This document shows, in pieces, positions 13,030 to 25,300 of a stretch of DNA of 64,000 nt. Position 1 is the first letter of the stretch; each line of letters starts with the position of its first letter. Source of the stretch: Anisakis pegreffii (Eukaryota; Nematoda; Chromadorea; Rhabditida; Anisakidae); NCBI GenBank assembly GCA_035041965.1, contig JAPYMA010000539.1, forward strand, positions 44,370 through 108,369, written 5' to 3'. Below the pieces are notes generated by a model, which searched no databases, was not told the origin of the DNA, and was given only the letters and a program-made list of their open reading frames with translations. Position numbers and translations under genes: made by a program.

Positions 13030-15862
13030 ATGTCCGAGCAAACAACGGACGTCGATGAGGACGTCGATCTGAGGCAAGCAATTATCGATAAGCTGACCGC
13101 TAATGGAACACTCAACAGAATTCAAGTATATCATTATCAAAACCTTGTTATTATCAGTATTATTGTTATATTGTTACCATCAAAATGAATCTTTTACACA
13201 ATAAAAAGACTGTTAGTGATAGCTTGAATTATCATTGTGACGACCATTTTATTGAATATCAAATTTATTGTAATCTTTAATTGTCATGTTCATATCATTG
13301 GTGGTATCTTCATTTTTAATGCTACCATTATTAGTAGCGTTTGTTAGCAATAGTATTGTAATCAGTATTAGTATTACTAATAATTAAGGGTTGTTCACTT
13401 TTGAGGATACATCAGCAGAAATATGAATTTCATCATATGAGCATACAATTTCAGGCTGAACTCCGCTCGGCGATCTATTTGGCTATTGAAGAAAATGAGA
13501 TTAATGATGAAAACAATGGGAGAATTGAAACAAATCCGAAGAAATTCCTCGAATACTCCCTCGTTTACCATTTCCTTGTTCGCAATCGTCTACCAGCAAG
13601 TGCTGCGGTCTTCGAGAAAGAAATCAACATGGTCAGTGAACACAACTACGATTCAGATTCTTTAGATTGTAATTGTGACTGTGCACTGGCCCTCGTGAAA
13701 CAATTTACTCATAGCTTTACTCATAAGATTTACTCACCTGCATTATTCAAGTAATTACTAGTTACGCTCATAGAATTTTGAAAATTTCACCACCGTAGGT
13801 TCATTATTGGTTTAACTTGATCAAATTGATCTTGTGCATTGATCTTGATCGCTGACATCTCGACTTCTTCTGAATGAGAATCTGGTGATCATTAGAATTG
13901 ATCAATTCTTTCAGAAGATCTTACCACTCGATGACTTACAAGTTATGCATTCTGATGGCGCTACCAAGCAAGGAATCCTGGAAATGTTTGATTCATTCCT
14001 CAAACCAGCTGGTAGCACCGCAATGAAACCGGAAAAAGATTCTGTTTCTACGGTCTCCAACATTCTAACGTCGAACATCCGCACATCAAAGAATCCCATG
14101 GCCAATTCATCCACAAACAACTCCTCCACGTCACTATCATCACCACAAACGAGTGGTGCACTCAAGAATAGTTTCACGCCAATACGGGCAATCAACAGTG
14201 AAACGTTGAAAACCGATGGTGGACATAACCATGATCAAAAACCGCAGCAACAATTCCTGATGAAAAAAGTTGAAGCGATACATAAACCAGAACTGTCTCA
14301 TAATGAAGTGCATACTCCACAAACGGGCCTGTCAGGGGCTCGAAAGCCATTACCTATTGTGAAACCACTGTCTGAAAGTAAACCTGGAGCATTAAGCAAG
14401 CCAATTCCTGAGGTAGACACCTTGTTCAGCAGAACAAGTCTTCACAAGCTAGGCAGCAGTCGGGATGAGAGGATTCTGAGTCTTGACGATGACGATACTG
14501 ATGGCAACGCATCTATCGGCGAAGGACTGAAGTTATTCGGAGGTAAATTGGGAGAAGTGAAGAAAACAACTGGTTTGGTTTCAATGGCTATTTCTGATAA
14601 AGATAAACTGCGCTTGGATGAGGTACCGAATGATCCGAAAAAATCAACCGCTAATGTTGCTGACACAGTCAGTGCTCTCAAGAGCCCAGCATCGATAAAA
14701 TCAGCAACGAACGTGAAGGCAAAAGAATCGAAAACCCCACCAAGGAAAGATTCAGACGGGAGCTCGTCTGAGACAACAAGGTTAATGCTGTAGATGTTCC
14801 TCACTTCAACTTTGCTTTTTCTTGAAGGCTGTTCATATCTGGTATTAGAGCCGTGATTATATGATCAAAAAAAGATCAATTTGCCTTGAAACATAATTTT
14901 GCTCAGAAATTTTGTGTTGTTAAATCTTGATCTCGCACTTGTTCAATATGCATTCAGTTAGTTCAGTGCCTACAGTACCTCTCTGCTGAGCTCTAGAACT
15001 GTTGAGATCTCACGATAAGCAGAAATAATGAACATCAGTTGGAATTTTCCACTGAACTTACAAAACAGATCGAAAATTCCAGATTTGTCTTCTTCAAACA
15101 AGCCCAGATTGAATTGGCAATTCAAAGTTCGCTTAGCATGACTGGGATTCGTTGAAAATTTCAGTTCGAGTAGTACGACAAGTGACAGTAAAAGTCAAAG
15201 CGTTTCACCAAATATTATTCGAAACCCGTCGATGTCGTTGCCTCCACTCAAGAGCACCACATCACTACACACAACGAATCTTCCGTCAATCCCGAGCAAA
15301 TCGCTGAATCCCATCGCATCATCTGACCCAAACGCTTTCTCGAAACGTCTCAACGCCTTTCTCAAAGTGCATTCAAAGTCTGAGGAGGACAGTGCCGGTA
15401 ACGTTGCTATCCAAATCACTTTCGTAATGTTCTCCTTGTGGATGTACATGTCTTTCTTCAATGTCTCATTTTTCTTCACATCACGCATCAATTTTTCCAC
15501 ACCCTGCCCTATACGATAAATGTTGAATTTCGATAACGAATCGCAACTGACAGCGAAGCTCTTTATGAAGCGACACGTCAGAGGTCAATATCAAAACTTA
15601 TCACCATCAGCTGATATTAATCAGCCCAGTGTGTTGCGCGGAGAACAGGGAAGTTCAGCGACCCCTACAGTCCTCTCTTCCAACATTTTAACAGTGCGGA
15701 TGCATTTAGGATCTGAGACGTTTTTTGCTTTAGCTTACAAGTTAAGATCATGATAATGCTATTTCAGATGAAGTAGAAGAGGAAGAAATCGAAGAGGAAA
15801 TCAACGTTGACGAGTTACTGCAGTCGAATGGTGAAGATGACAACGACAGTATTTCATTTTAA
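13030..15862 (+). CDS. CEP43: CEP43/FOP-type centrosomal protein
   Basis: FOP (FGFR1OP, CEP43) is a centrosome and ciliary-base scaffold that dimerises through an N-terminal LisH-containing domain. Five exons join in phase: 13030..13125, 13455..13631, 13915..14780, 15165..15397 and 15768..15862, giving about 488 residues (human CEP43 is about 400). Exon 1 holds DLRQAIIDKLTANGTLNRIQ and exon 2 begins AELRSAIYLAIEENE, the hallmark start of the FOP domain. A LisH-like segment (FLEYSLVYHFLVRNRLPASA) follows at about residues 63-82. The middle 300 or more residues are Ser/Lys/Thr-rich and probably disordered. The last exon is very acidic, as in FOP family C-termini. I chose the ATG at 13030; another in-frame ATG at 13018 is possible. 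A further small exon between 15398 and 15767 cannot be excluded. AATAAA-like signals lie at about 15869 and 15950. Confidence 0.82.
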
Positions 15863-17605
15863 AGGTTATCGCAAATAAAGTCAAAGTCACATTTTGATTT
15901 GAAAATCCCTCTTAATCTGTACACTAACATTATATAACAATGTCACGCAATAAACGAAACTTTGCTTGATCTGTGTGTGTGTGCAATCCAACGCAGTGTG
16001 CATTTGCAAAATTACACTGTATTTATCAGTTATGAAAACTTAATCAGAGAGCAGTAATCACATCTGAATCAGCCAACACTAGCCAGTCCTCGTTCATGTT
16101 ATTTTGATAGTGTACACGTTGCTTATTTATCAACCATACTGCTTTGTTCAATTGAGTGTTCTGAGTTCCATATACTTCATGCAATGCATTCCTTCGTAAA
16201 AAATCGAAATTTCCGAAACGGCAGAATTCAGCTGACGTTAATATTGAGAGAAAATGGACTTAAAGCATTGCAAATAAGTGCATGAGAATCAAGAATTTCA
16301 TATTCACATACATGTGTACTGTTATTTGCTTAATATTTCAAATAACGATGCTAATGCCCTTGCAGCATTAGCATCATTATTTGAAATATTAATTTGAATT
16401 TGAATAATTTGGTTTCTTGGATTTGTCCAATGATTTGTTGAATTAACTCCTTTCTGATTAATAATGAACATATTGGTTAGAAAAAATGTGTTTAAACATG
16501 TCACGCATCGATATTTCAAAAACTGTTCGATCTCGGGATAGTCCCAAGATCAAAAATCGATCTCAGGATCGAATTCCGATCCCAGGATTGCAAAAACGTC
16601 AGGATTTTGCAAACCCTAATTGTGACTCAAGTGAATATCACCGTTGATCACACCAAATCACTTGGCTCTCGTATCTTAACATTTGCGATCAATGTTCATC
16701 GCGTTTTTCTAGAGTACTCAGTCTCACCTACATGACGACACACATCTTGATTATAAGTTTTCCATGTGCAATGGTTAACAGTTTCAATTATTTGTCGAAT
16801 TTTTGAACTCCAAGCTGAGTAGGAAATCATCTCGAAAATATCTTCGTTGCTGTCCACTGTATTCATCGCGTTTTATCATCCGGGATCTGACAATGAACTG
16901 CGAAACGATACATAAATTGATCCCCCTCCCCCCCGCCCTCGTTAAATGAGTAAGAAATTCACCTTTCTGAGCACATTCAAAAATTACCATGCGAGTTTCG
17001 TCACTTGGCGAACTGAACTGTCACTGCGTTCATAATTGGCGAACTGACAGCTTAGCGAATATGTTGCCGTTTTAAATCCATCGTCGCCGCGTTCGTTTAT
17101 TTGCTTTGCAGTTTCATTTTCTAGATAATTTTGCTTAACTATCTCGCAGGCTTTGTCATCTGATTTTCTAATTTCGCCTGAAATTAAACGTCTTAAAGCT
17201 GTTCGTAGCACTGATTGGTAAATTGATAATGCGAGGAAATTCGGATGGTCCTGTTGCTGTAGCAAGTTAGTTTTTTTGTTTCTCGTCATACTTTTTTCGG
17301 CTTCATTTTGAAACTCTTTTTGACTGACTCAAAAAGGATTCAGTGTGATTAACCTTCTCAAATTTATTCGTCGAAAATAAACAAACTTGGAATGTTGCAT
17401 TGCAATTGCATTCAGCCGGCACGGTCGTTTTCGTTTCTTACTATGCAATTGTATCGCCAAACGGATGGAAATTCTTAAGGTTGTAAACAAATCTCTGGAA
17501 TATTTGTTGCAAAATTTGTTACAAAAAAAATTTCGTAGATATATTAGAAACGTATTTCGTAGTGATTGTTCCGATGATATTCGAATAGCAGAGGGATTAT
17601 TTTAG
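15863..17605. other. Interval between CEP43 and septin genes
   Basis: This holds the CEP43 3' UTR, a near-perfect hairpin at 16331..16391, imperfect repeats of a GATC-CAGGAT motif at 16530-16620, a C-rich run near 16921, and the septin promoter. The septin start exon probably lies here. One candidate is the ATG at 17466, whose frame can splice at TTTC|GTAGAT into the first certain septin exon in phase. That start is only a guess. Confidence 0.4.
16331..16391. repeat. Near-perfect 27-bp stem, 7-nt loop inverted repeat
   Basis: Left arm 16331..16357 and right arm 16365..16391 are reverse complements at 26 of 27 positions, separated by CCTTGCA. The right arm begins GCATTAGCATC and ends in AATATTA. 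The loop is short for a microRNA precursor, so a fold-back or small transposon remnant is as likely. Confidence 0.85.
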
Positions 17606-20527
17606 ACTCTACAAGCGCTGAATTGTCGAATTTGTCATCAAGAGGTGCTGGTGCTAAGGATACGCACAGTTATGTGGGATTCGCAAATTTTCCAAATCAG
17701 GTTTTCCGACGTGCTGTCAAAAACGGTTTTGAGTTCACGCTCATGGTTGTTGGTAGGTTTCTTCGTGAAGTTTTCTTGGTTTTTAATCCCTCCCTCCTAA
17801 TCGTATGGGTTGATAGATAAGCTTGGGAATTTCACAACGGTCTGGAATGGTAATGTAGTGGTTATGATATCCTATTTCTTATTTTGACTTGACGAAAGCT
17901 TTTGCGAATCAGGACAATCCGGTTTGGGCAAGTCGACATTCATAAACTCGCTATTCTCGACCGAAGTTAACAATCCTGCACCTCATCCGGAGAAAACACT
18001 TGCGCCAACGACTCAAATCGAAGAGAAAACCGTCCGGCTGATAGAGAACGGTGTGGCGTTGAACCTGACTCTGGTGGATTGTCCAGGATTTGGCGATGCT
18101 ATTGACAATAATAAATGGTTTGTCAGCTTTAAAGTTTCTAGAGTTTCTCTACGCTATATTGGTAAACTGCTGTATGAAAATCATGAAAGCACTCACTTCC
18201 ACTGAGATTCTCATTCTGGAGTAGTGAATCCAATCATTTCATGAACAATGAAAAATCTCTGTGTTTAAGTTGGGAGCCAGTTGTGGATTTTGTGGAGCGA
18301 AAATACTTGGAGTATTTCTCAGAGGAGACGAAAATCGAACGATGTGCAATCATTCCAGACAAACGTGTTCACTTGTGTCTCTATTTCATAGCACCTACTG
18401 GACACGGGTAGGTCAACGAATTACCTAAATGCTCATTTTGCTGATACTTCCATATTTAGATCAATGAACCTTCACTGAATTCTTTCAGTTGCGAGCATTG
18501 GACGCTGCTGAAATGTACTGTTCCTGTTCTTCATTTTTATTTGTCTAGATTTACCGTAAAGAATGTTTTTGGAATGTTCGTGAAGCTGTCGAATCAGTTT
18601 CGTTGAATTGATCGTATTGTATATCTTTCAGATTGAAGCAATTGGATATTGAATTCATGAAACGTTTACATGAACGTGTAAACGTGATTCCAGTTATTGC
18701 GAAGGCTGATACGATGACTGCTGATGAGTTGATTAGATTCAAGGCACAGGTTCGGCAATCATGAAGAATTTTCTTTGAGATGAGGGGAATGGTTACCACC
18801 TGCGATTACCACCTACAGATTTCACTTTTGTTAGGAAATGAATGGCAAAACAAAATGAAAAATTGTGTCGTTCGAAAAATTGGCATTAAGTTTAGTTCCA
18901 GTATTAATATTCTGAAAATGTTGAACTGCTCAACAAGTTCAATGAACTCGTCAGATTATGTGCATACAATTTAGATAACGAAGGAATTGAACGAAAACAA
19001 CATCAAACTGTATAAATTTCCTGAAATAGAGGACGAAGATGAGAAGAAACAGTTCGATCCACTTAGAGAGCGAGTCCCGTTTGCCGTCATTGGTAGCAAT
19101 CAGGTGACATTTTATCTCATTACACTATCAGAGTGTGGGATATTTTTTGCAAAATGCATTTGTGCATTGTCTTTGAAACGATTTGCGTCAAGATCGAGTT
19201 GTTGCTACGCATAACGGTTATAATCATGTGAAGGTGAAAGAAGTGAACGGGCGTCGAATTCGTTACCGTGAATATCCGTGGGGAGTGGTCGAGGTGGAGA
19301 ATTTAAAGCACAACGATTTCATTGCACTTCGAGACCTGATTATAAGGTGTGGAAATTTATTCGATTATCATTTCAGAGTTTACTTTTAGCTTTTAGCTAG
19401 TTCAATAGATAATTGTTTTGATGTAGACTTCAAGAGAATGGTATTGAGTTCAGTGACCATTTCTTGATTGTTGATTGTTTGAACGAGTGAATTTAGAACG
19501 TACCTGATCGATATGATAGCGGTGACACGAAGTGTGCACTACGAGAATTTTCGTTTTCGACAAATGAACAAAGGACCGAAAAATACGATTGATCAGTTAG
19601 TTTTTGATGATCATTTGGGGTGCGTTTATTAGATTTCATTTGTTGTTCTCATTTTTATTGTTGAATTTCCAGCTTAGGGAGATTTTATTGAATGTGTTGT
19701 TGATTCGTTGAGAAGTTTTAGTGACCCGTTCACGCAGCTAGAACACGAACGACGATTAAAGGAAAGTGAACTTGAGGCGAAAAGAGTGGAGATGGAAAAG
19801 GTTCAAACGAATTTATTTCTTTGATTTAGTTTTGTTTGTGAGAAAGTTTGATGGTATTGCTTTACATATGGCACGTTGTGATGATTTTGAAAATTTCGAT
19901 GATGATGGTGTTTAATGTTCATAGAATTTGGTTGCAGATTTTCAACGAAAAGGTAAATGAACGTGAGAAGAAATTGGCAGCCAGACAAGCTGAAGTATGT
20001 TATTAGCGGTTTTGTTTTTGTTTATTGTTGTTTTTATCACTTATTGCCAATTTGTATTCCTTTGCAATAGAAATGTGTACAAATTACGTGGAGTAGTATG
20101 TGAGTTGGACTGAAAGTAATTTTTTAAAGAGATTTTTGGTGTGTTGTAGATCGATGAATTGGAAGTGAAGAACCGACAGATTCTGCAAGAACGTCGTAAT
20201 GCATTGGATCAGTTGATGAGTGATGTGGTTGAGCTGCGACGTACAGGAGTGATATCGCGTCAGGATTCGAGAAGTAGTAATACACGTTTGGCTGAGTAAG
20301 TTGATTTTGTTTTTATGGGGGAGGGGCAGGGGGTAAGTGACGTCTTCAAGGAATAATGACTGATTTGTTGAGGTGGTTCGATTGGGAATGTTGAATATTT
20401 TGATAAATGTGATGGTGGTGTTGATCGTGGTGTTAAATGAATTATGATTTTTTAAAGTAATTTTAGCAGTTCACCACCCGACAGAGTGAAAGTGAAAAAG
20501 GGTTTGAGCCTCTTCAAGAGCTCATAA
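17606..20527 (+). CDS. SEPTIN7: Septin of the SEPTIN7/UNC-59 type
   Basis: Septins are GTP-binding proteins that form hetero-oligomeric filaments at the cleavage furrow and cortex. Eleven exons join in phase: 17606..17752, 17913..18117, 18270..18407, 18632..18749, 18975..19103, 19234..19346, 19497..19595, 19722..19800, 19938..19994, 20150..20295 and 20467..20527. They give about 430 residues, with the start codon on an unplaced upstream exon. Order of motifs: [18 protein letters not shown]-loop GQSGLGKS, switch DCPGFGDA, the SEPT7-style NNKCWEPV, IAPTGHG, AKADT (G4), then the septin unique element around [11 protein letters not shown] charged coiled-coil tail (about 110 residues) ends at TAA 20525..20527. 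The acceptor at 19233 was chosen because it restores exact spacing with other septins. AATAAA lies near 20803. Confidence 0.93.
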
Positions 20528-22384
20528 TGTGGCAGGCGACAGCATTTTGGACTGAAGAATTTGCACAGCAACCAACCATACATACATCCGTCCATCAATC
20601 AACTAGTGTGCATGAATGTGTCCCTTCGTTCTAAATTTCAAGTGATCGTTGTCCTATTCAAAGATTCTCTCGCATTTACTCATGTATTCTCATTCGTTTT
20701 CGGTGCAATGTATCTGTTAACGTTTCATTCATTTGATCTTCATCAATTGTCATCCATTTGTTTTTTCGAATGGTTTGTGTAACCTGATGACAGCTACTGA
20801 AATAAAATTCAGTTTGTAAGCTTAATTGAATTCGTTTCTCGAAGAATTCATTTGGAAGTAATTTGCAGTAATTTGAAATTTTTCCATTGACTTATTCACA
20901 GAAATTGTCTGATTTCGGCGAATTTATTATGACGATGACTTATGCAATATTGTATTTTGTATGCTTCTTCATCTATCCTATGCTTTTAGAGATAATCATT
21001 TTGGTATCTTTTGGTTTGTTTAAGTTATTTGTTGAGTTCACTTTATTCGGAAATTCCATTCGATTTTTTCGATTTGTCCACTTTTCTCAACAATTTTTTA
21101 AATGTTCTGTTTGGATCGATCTCTCGCATCGAGCATTTACCTACTTCTATACTCTACTCTATGTGTTCGTCTGTGTGTGTGCTTTATTTTTATCCCAAAC
21201 GTTCCGATATCGTCTCTTTTTTCCGAACTGCCCTTAGCAATATTATTACTGTTTGGATATTGTTTTCATTTTGTCACGTATCATTTTTATTGAGAAATTC
21301 AATAAAGCGTTTTTCTTCTTTATTGTTGGAGCATAATCTGACAATGAATTTGTTAAGGATGAGAATCTATAGTAATTACAAATTTGCAAACCACGGACAT
21401 AGCTGAGCACTAGCTCGTTTCGTATTTATATTGATGAGGTTTGGTGGACGGACGGACAGTGGAAATAGAATTATGAGATGCAAAGGTTGAGTAAATCGCA
21501 TTGTTCGAAAGAAGAAAGTAATTCGGTTTTATTTGTCAATGGCAAAAGATACTGTATGCAAAACTTATTATGACAAGTGAGAAATGACGATCTTGCAGCA
21601 ATATCGCATTCTAACAAAAAAGAAAGATTTACATAAATCACGAACAGTATGAACACAACAAAACGTTGATGGAAGCAGCACGTTGATAGATTGCTTATCC
21701 AGAGTCTGGAATAACTTTTGTATCTGATCTCAATAAATTTTGTATCTGATCTCAATAACTTTTCTATCTGAATCTATCAAAAACAGACAAAATTTTCGGT
21801 GCATCCAATCGCTTTCTTCTTTGTATCACTTTGTAATCATTGGATCAGAAAGAGAAAAAGTAGCACTGAAATGTTTTGTTGGCGTGAATTGTCGATTCAC
21901 AACTTTAGATGAACAGCGTGAACGAATGCGAAGTTCCAAGCAGCTACTTATTCGCAAGCAAAAATGAGAGTTTATCCATTTGATAATCTCCAAGAAAGAA
22001 AGCACTTTCATTAAATTCATATTCTTCGCCACATTCTCAGATTATTTATTATCTGTCACAGAGAAGATCGCTAACATAATTTAATCACGAAATCTCGAAC
22101 GTTGATACTATTGCACTGATAGTATTGAAGTTATCACACCCATTAATGCTCTTCGCTGCACCTTCCAGTCAACGTTTTCTATTCAATAAGCACAAAAATA
22201 AAACCGTATTGTCGAGAACGACATCAATGTGGCATTTGTACAGCAAAAATGAAGAAATATCTTATCGCATTGAAGAACAACGGTCGAATGGAGACAAAAG
22301 TTGTCATCTTGTGTGTAAGTAGCGCATATTTCGATTGAATTTAATCGTATTTTCTTTTTTTTTTTGGGGGGGGGGGGGAGACAT
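20528..22384. other. Convergent 3' interval between septin and the RabBD-Ig gene
   Basis: The septin 3' UTR and polyadenylation signal (AATAAA near 20803) open this stretch. Overlapping plus-strand frames at 20887..21406 are T-rich, hydrophobic by composition and unlike any known protein. I treat them as chance. A homopolymer junction of 11 T then 13 G sits at about 22355..22378. Confidence 0.5.
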
Positions 22385-25300
22385 TCAAACATCCGCAATG
22401 TAAGATGACGGTGGTTTATGTGCAATGAGAACGTTGCAATGCGAGATGGCTCGTCCGATGCGGTTTCGAGCAATTGCTGCATATCGACCTTCATCATCTA
22501 CCGAACATCCTTCCACTCTTAAAGTCCACAGGTGACCTTCACGTTTCACGGCTGAAAAACAAAACAACAAACTTGATTAAAACAACAACATAGTTTTGCA
22601 AAACGGCATGTAGTTCCTAATCCTGTTAAGTTAATCATAGTCTCAGAATTTTGTAAAATCATTTTGCTAGTATTACGCTAGGAGCAATGTTCGTTCTGAA
22701 GGTAAGCAGCCGCGAAGAGTATATCAATGCTGAATGATCTATGTGCAGTTCTCTTGACTCACTCATACTATCAGCTCTGAGCACTGGGATTGCCTTGAGC
22801 CTTTCGTCTTGATTTAGAAGAAACTCTTCAGAAGCACCATCCAAACAAATTGAACAGTTTCGTTCATGTGGTGGCTGAGAGCAAGTCACGAGGACCTATT
22901 GTTTTAGCTCTTCATTCAGTAACAAATGATGAGTAGAAACGTGCCAATGTGTGTATCGGATGGGATGCGTCGATTCCTTCGATGGAACGTCAAATACGGT
23001 ATTGGATAGCCAATCACTGAACATCGCAGTGTGATGCTCATTCCGTTCTGTTCGAATGTTAATGGCTCAATAAACATTGGCTCCTCACCAGCCATGTCCT
23101 CCTCTGAAAGCAATCGTTCACCGTTCAGCAATTAAATGATTTGAACCGAAACTGTGACCGGTCGATGATAGACTTTCAGGATGCGGCGATGTGAATACAT
23201 GAAAAGGTGAATGGATTGCAAAACTAATCAAATTTGAACCAAACGTTGTGATCTAAGAGAATTCCATATCAACACTATATTTGATAGATATGCATCATAT
23301 CTTTTCATGATTTCTTTCCCAGTCGTCCGCTTCAAATGGGAAAACATAGGATTCCATTTTGGAACAGTGGAACGTCAGGAACAAACGGTTTTCCGTTATA
23401 GCATCTGATCATGAGTGAAAGTAAAGTAAGTATGAAAGGCAATGTTTTGAAAATGACCGTGAATGAAAAGTTGTACACTGTCGGATGCAACTGACGTACT
23501 GCTGATTGCTAAGCACGAAATCTCGCCCCTATCGGCAACATCACAATCGAATATCTCTAAACAGTACTGAGATCCTTTGCCGGATAGTCGATAACGACCA
23601 CTATTCGAAATCTCCTTCTCGCCGTTATACCACTTCACGTCCACCTCAGCTTCCTCTAGAACATTTTTCAGTATCAAAGGTGTCTTCTAACTTCAGAAGA
23701 GATGATCAATTGCAATTTTGACGTTCAGAAAAGAGCTCTGCAAAAACTTAGAATGAAACTATCGATTGAAACGAACAAACTGATTTTGATCGAATTCACT
23801 CTGATGATGTATCACAATCGTCTAGATACAAATCAGAGATTCTTCAGACAAGTTTTTATAGACGTTTGAAAACATAGTTTAAAATATGATTAGTATCTGA
23901 GATGAACCTGAGTGTATTGAACTCGTAATGGTGACCAATTCACCGGTACGGACGTGAATCTCTCGATGAACTATACGAACCGACAGTTCGGTTGTCAGAT
24001 CGCTTGCCTCCTCCTCACAGCTTTGTTCACTAGTTTGCGAATGATCACCCTGCAAGATGAATATCTTTGAAGCTCCAATCAATTTGATTGGGATAAAGCT
24101 AATCAAATTTCACTATTCTCGATCTTTTCCTAGAACTTCGAACTCCAATAAAACGTCAAAGTGATGAAATCTTAAGGCTAAGTGTTATTTGGAAAGCTAA
24201 CTCCTTTTTTGATTATTATTTATTTTCTTCCAATTACTTTTTCGATTATTATTATTATCATAGCACTTGTTAACGAGCATGAAGAACTTCATCGATTCCA
24301 GCAAACTAACAATAAGGAAGAATTCAACAAGAAAATTGATGATTTACAGAAAGATAAAATAAAGCCATGTGAGATTATTTCCGCACCAGAGATGGCGATG
24401 ATGAGATAGAATTTCGGATATTTCGGATCGGCGGTAAATTGAAGCGTTCAGTTGACTGTGCGCGACTGACCACCTCAGCTCTTGACGCATACCCCCGTCG
24501 TATCGGCCAGTTACGCTCTGACGATGTTCCAGCAACAGCAAAATTAGCCTGAACATCATCGAAATCCAGAAATGTTTACTTATCAATCTAACAGTCTCTT
24601 TGACACTCTTGAAGTTCTCTAATGAACATAATACTTAAGATGAGAAGTTGAATTAACAATTGCAATGGTTGCGTCCTTAACAGAGCTCAGCTATTCTTCG
24701 GACAGTTTCATCTAAGAACCAAGGCTATTCTAGGAACTTCTAGGAAAGCAGTGGATGACGACGATGAAAACCACGTGTTCGATGTTACTATAGAATGGAC
24801 ATGATTTGCTATTGTACACTGTTGGTACTATTTTTTGTTTGCTAAGTTAAACTCGTACAAACAAGTTTTAATATTCATGTGTGATAAGCATTATAAAAAA
24901 ATGTGCGACTTCATTCACATTGATATTGTTTGCTATGATTATTCACATTTGAACTCTGAATTTTATTCCATTGTAGTTATGGTAGTTCACTGTATTCCTA
25001 GACAAAATCATGCATGTATGATTCAAAAAAAAAACGATTTTGGTTATGTGACGTATTTGCTGACGTTTTTCGAATGTTTACAGTGAATACTAGAGCAGTG
25101 AAAGCTTACAATGGAACGTCATCACTTCAATGTAATCTATGATCTTATAGAGATGATCAGACAGCACATGACAATTCTATCAATCAATTGCTTGAAAATT
25201 CAATAATCGAAATTTTATCACTATTGCTCAAAACAAATCATTGATGATGCTTTTCTCATGGGCATCACAGTCCATTTTGTTACATTCGAGTTCAGTCGTT

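Noticed and set aside
19183..19233. Upstream extension of the septin exon ([11 protein letters not shown])
   Set aside because: It would insert about 11-14 residues where other septins have none. The acceptor at 19233 gives exact family spacing and phase 0.
20887..21406. Overlapping T-rich hydrophobic frames after the septin gene
   Set aside because: Three frames are open at once in T-rich DNA, which is typical of composition and not of coding.
22659..22889. Long minus-strand frame (CSICLDGASEEF) as a full exon of the Ig gene
   Set aside because: Used whole, it enters in the wrong phase and would interrupt the second Ig domain. Only the 32-base part at 22769..22800 fits both neighbours.
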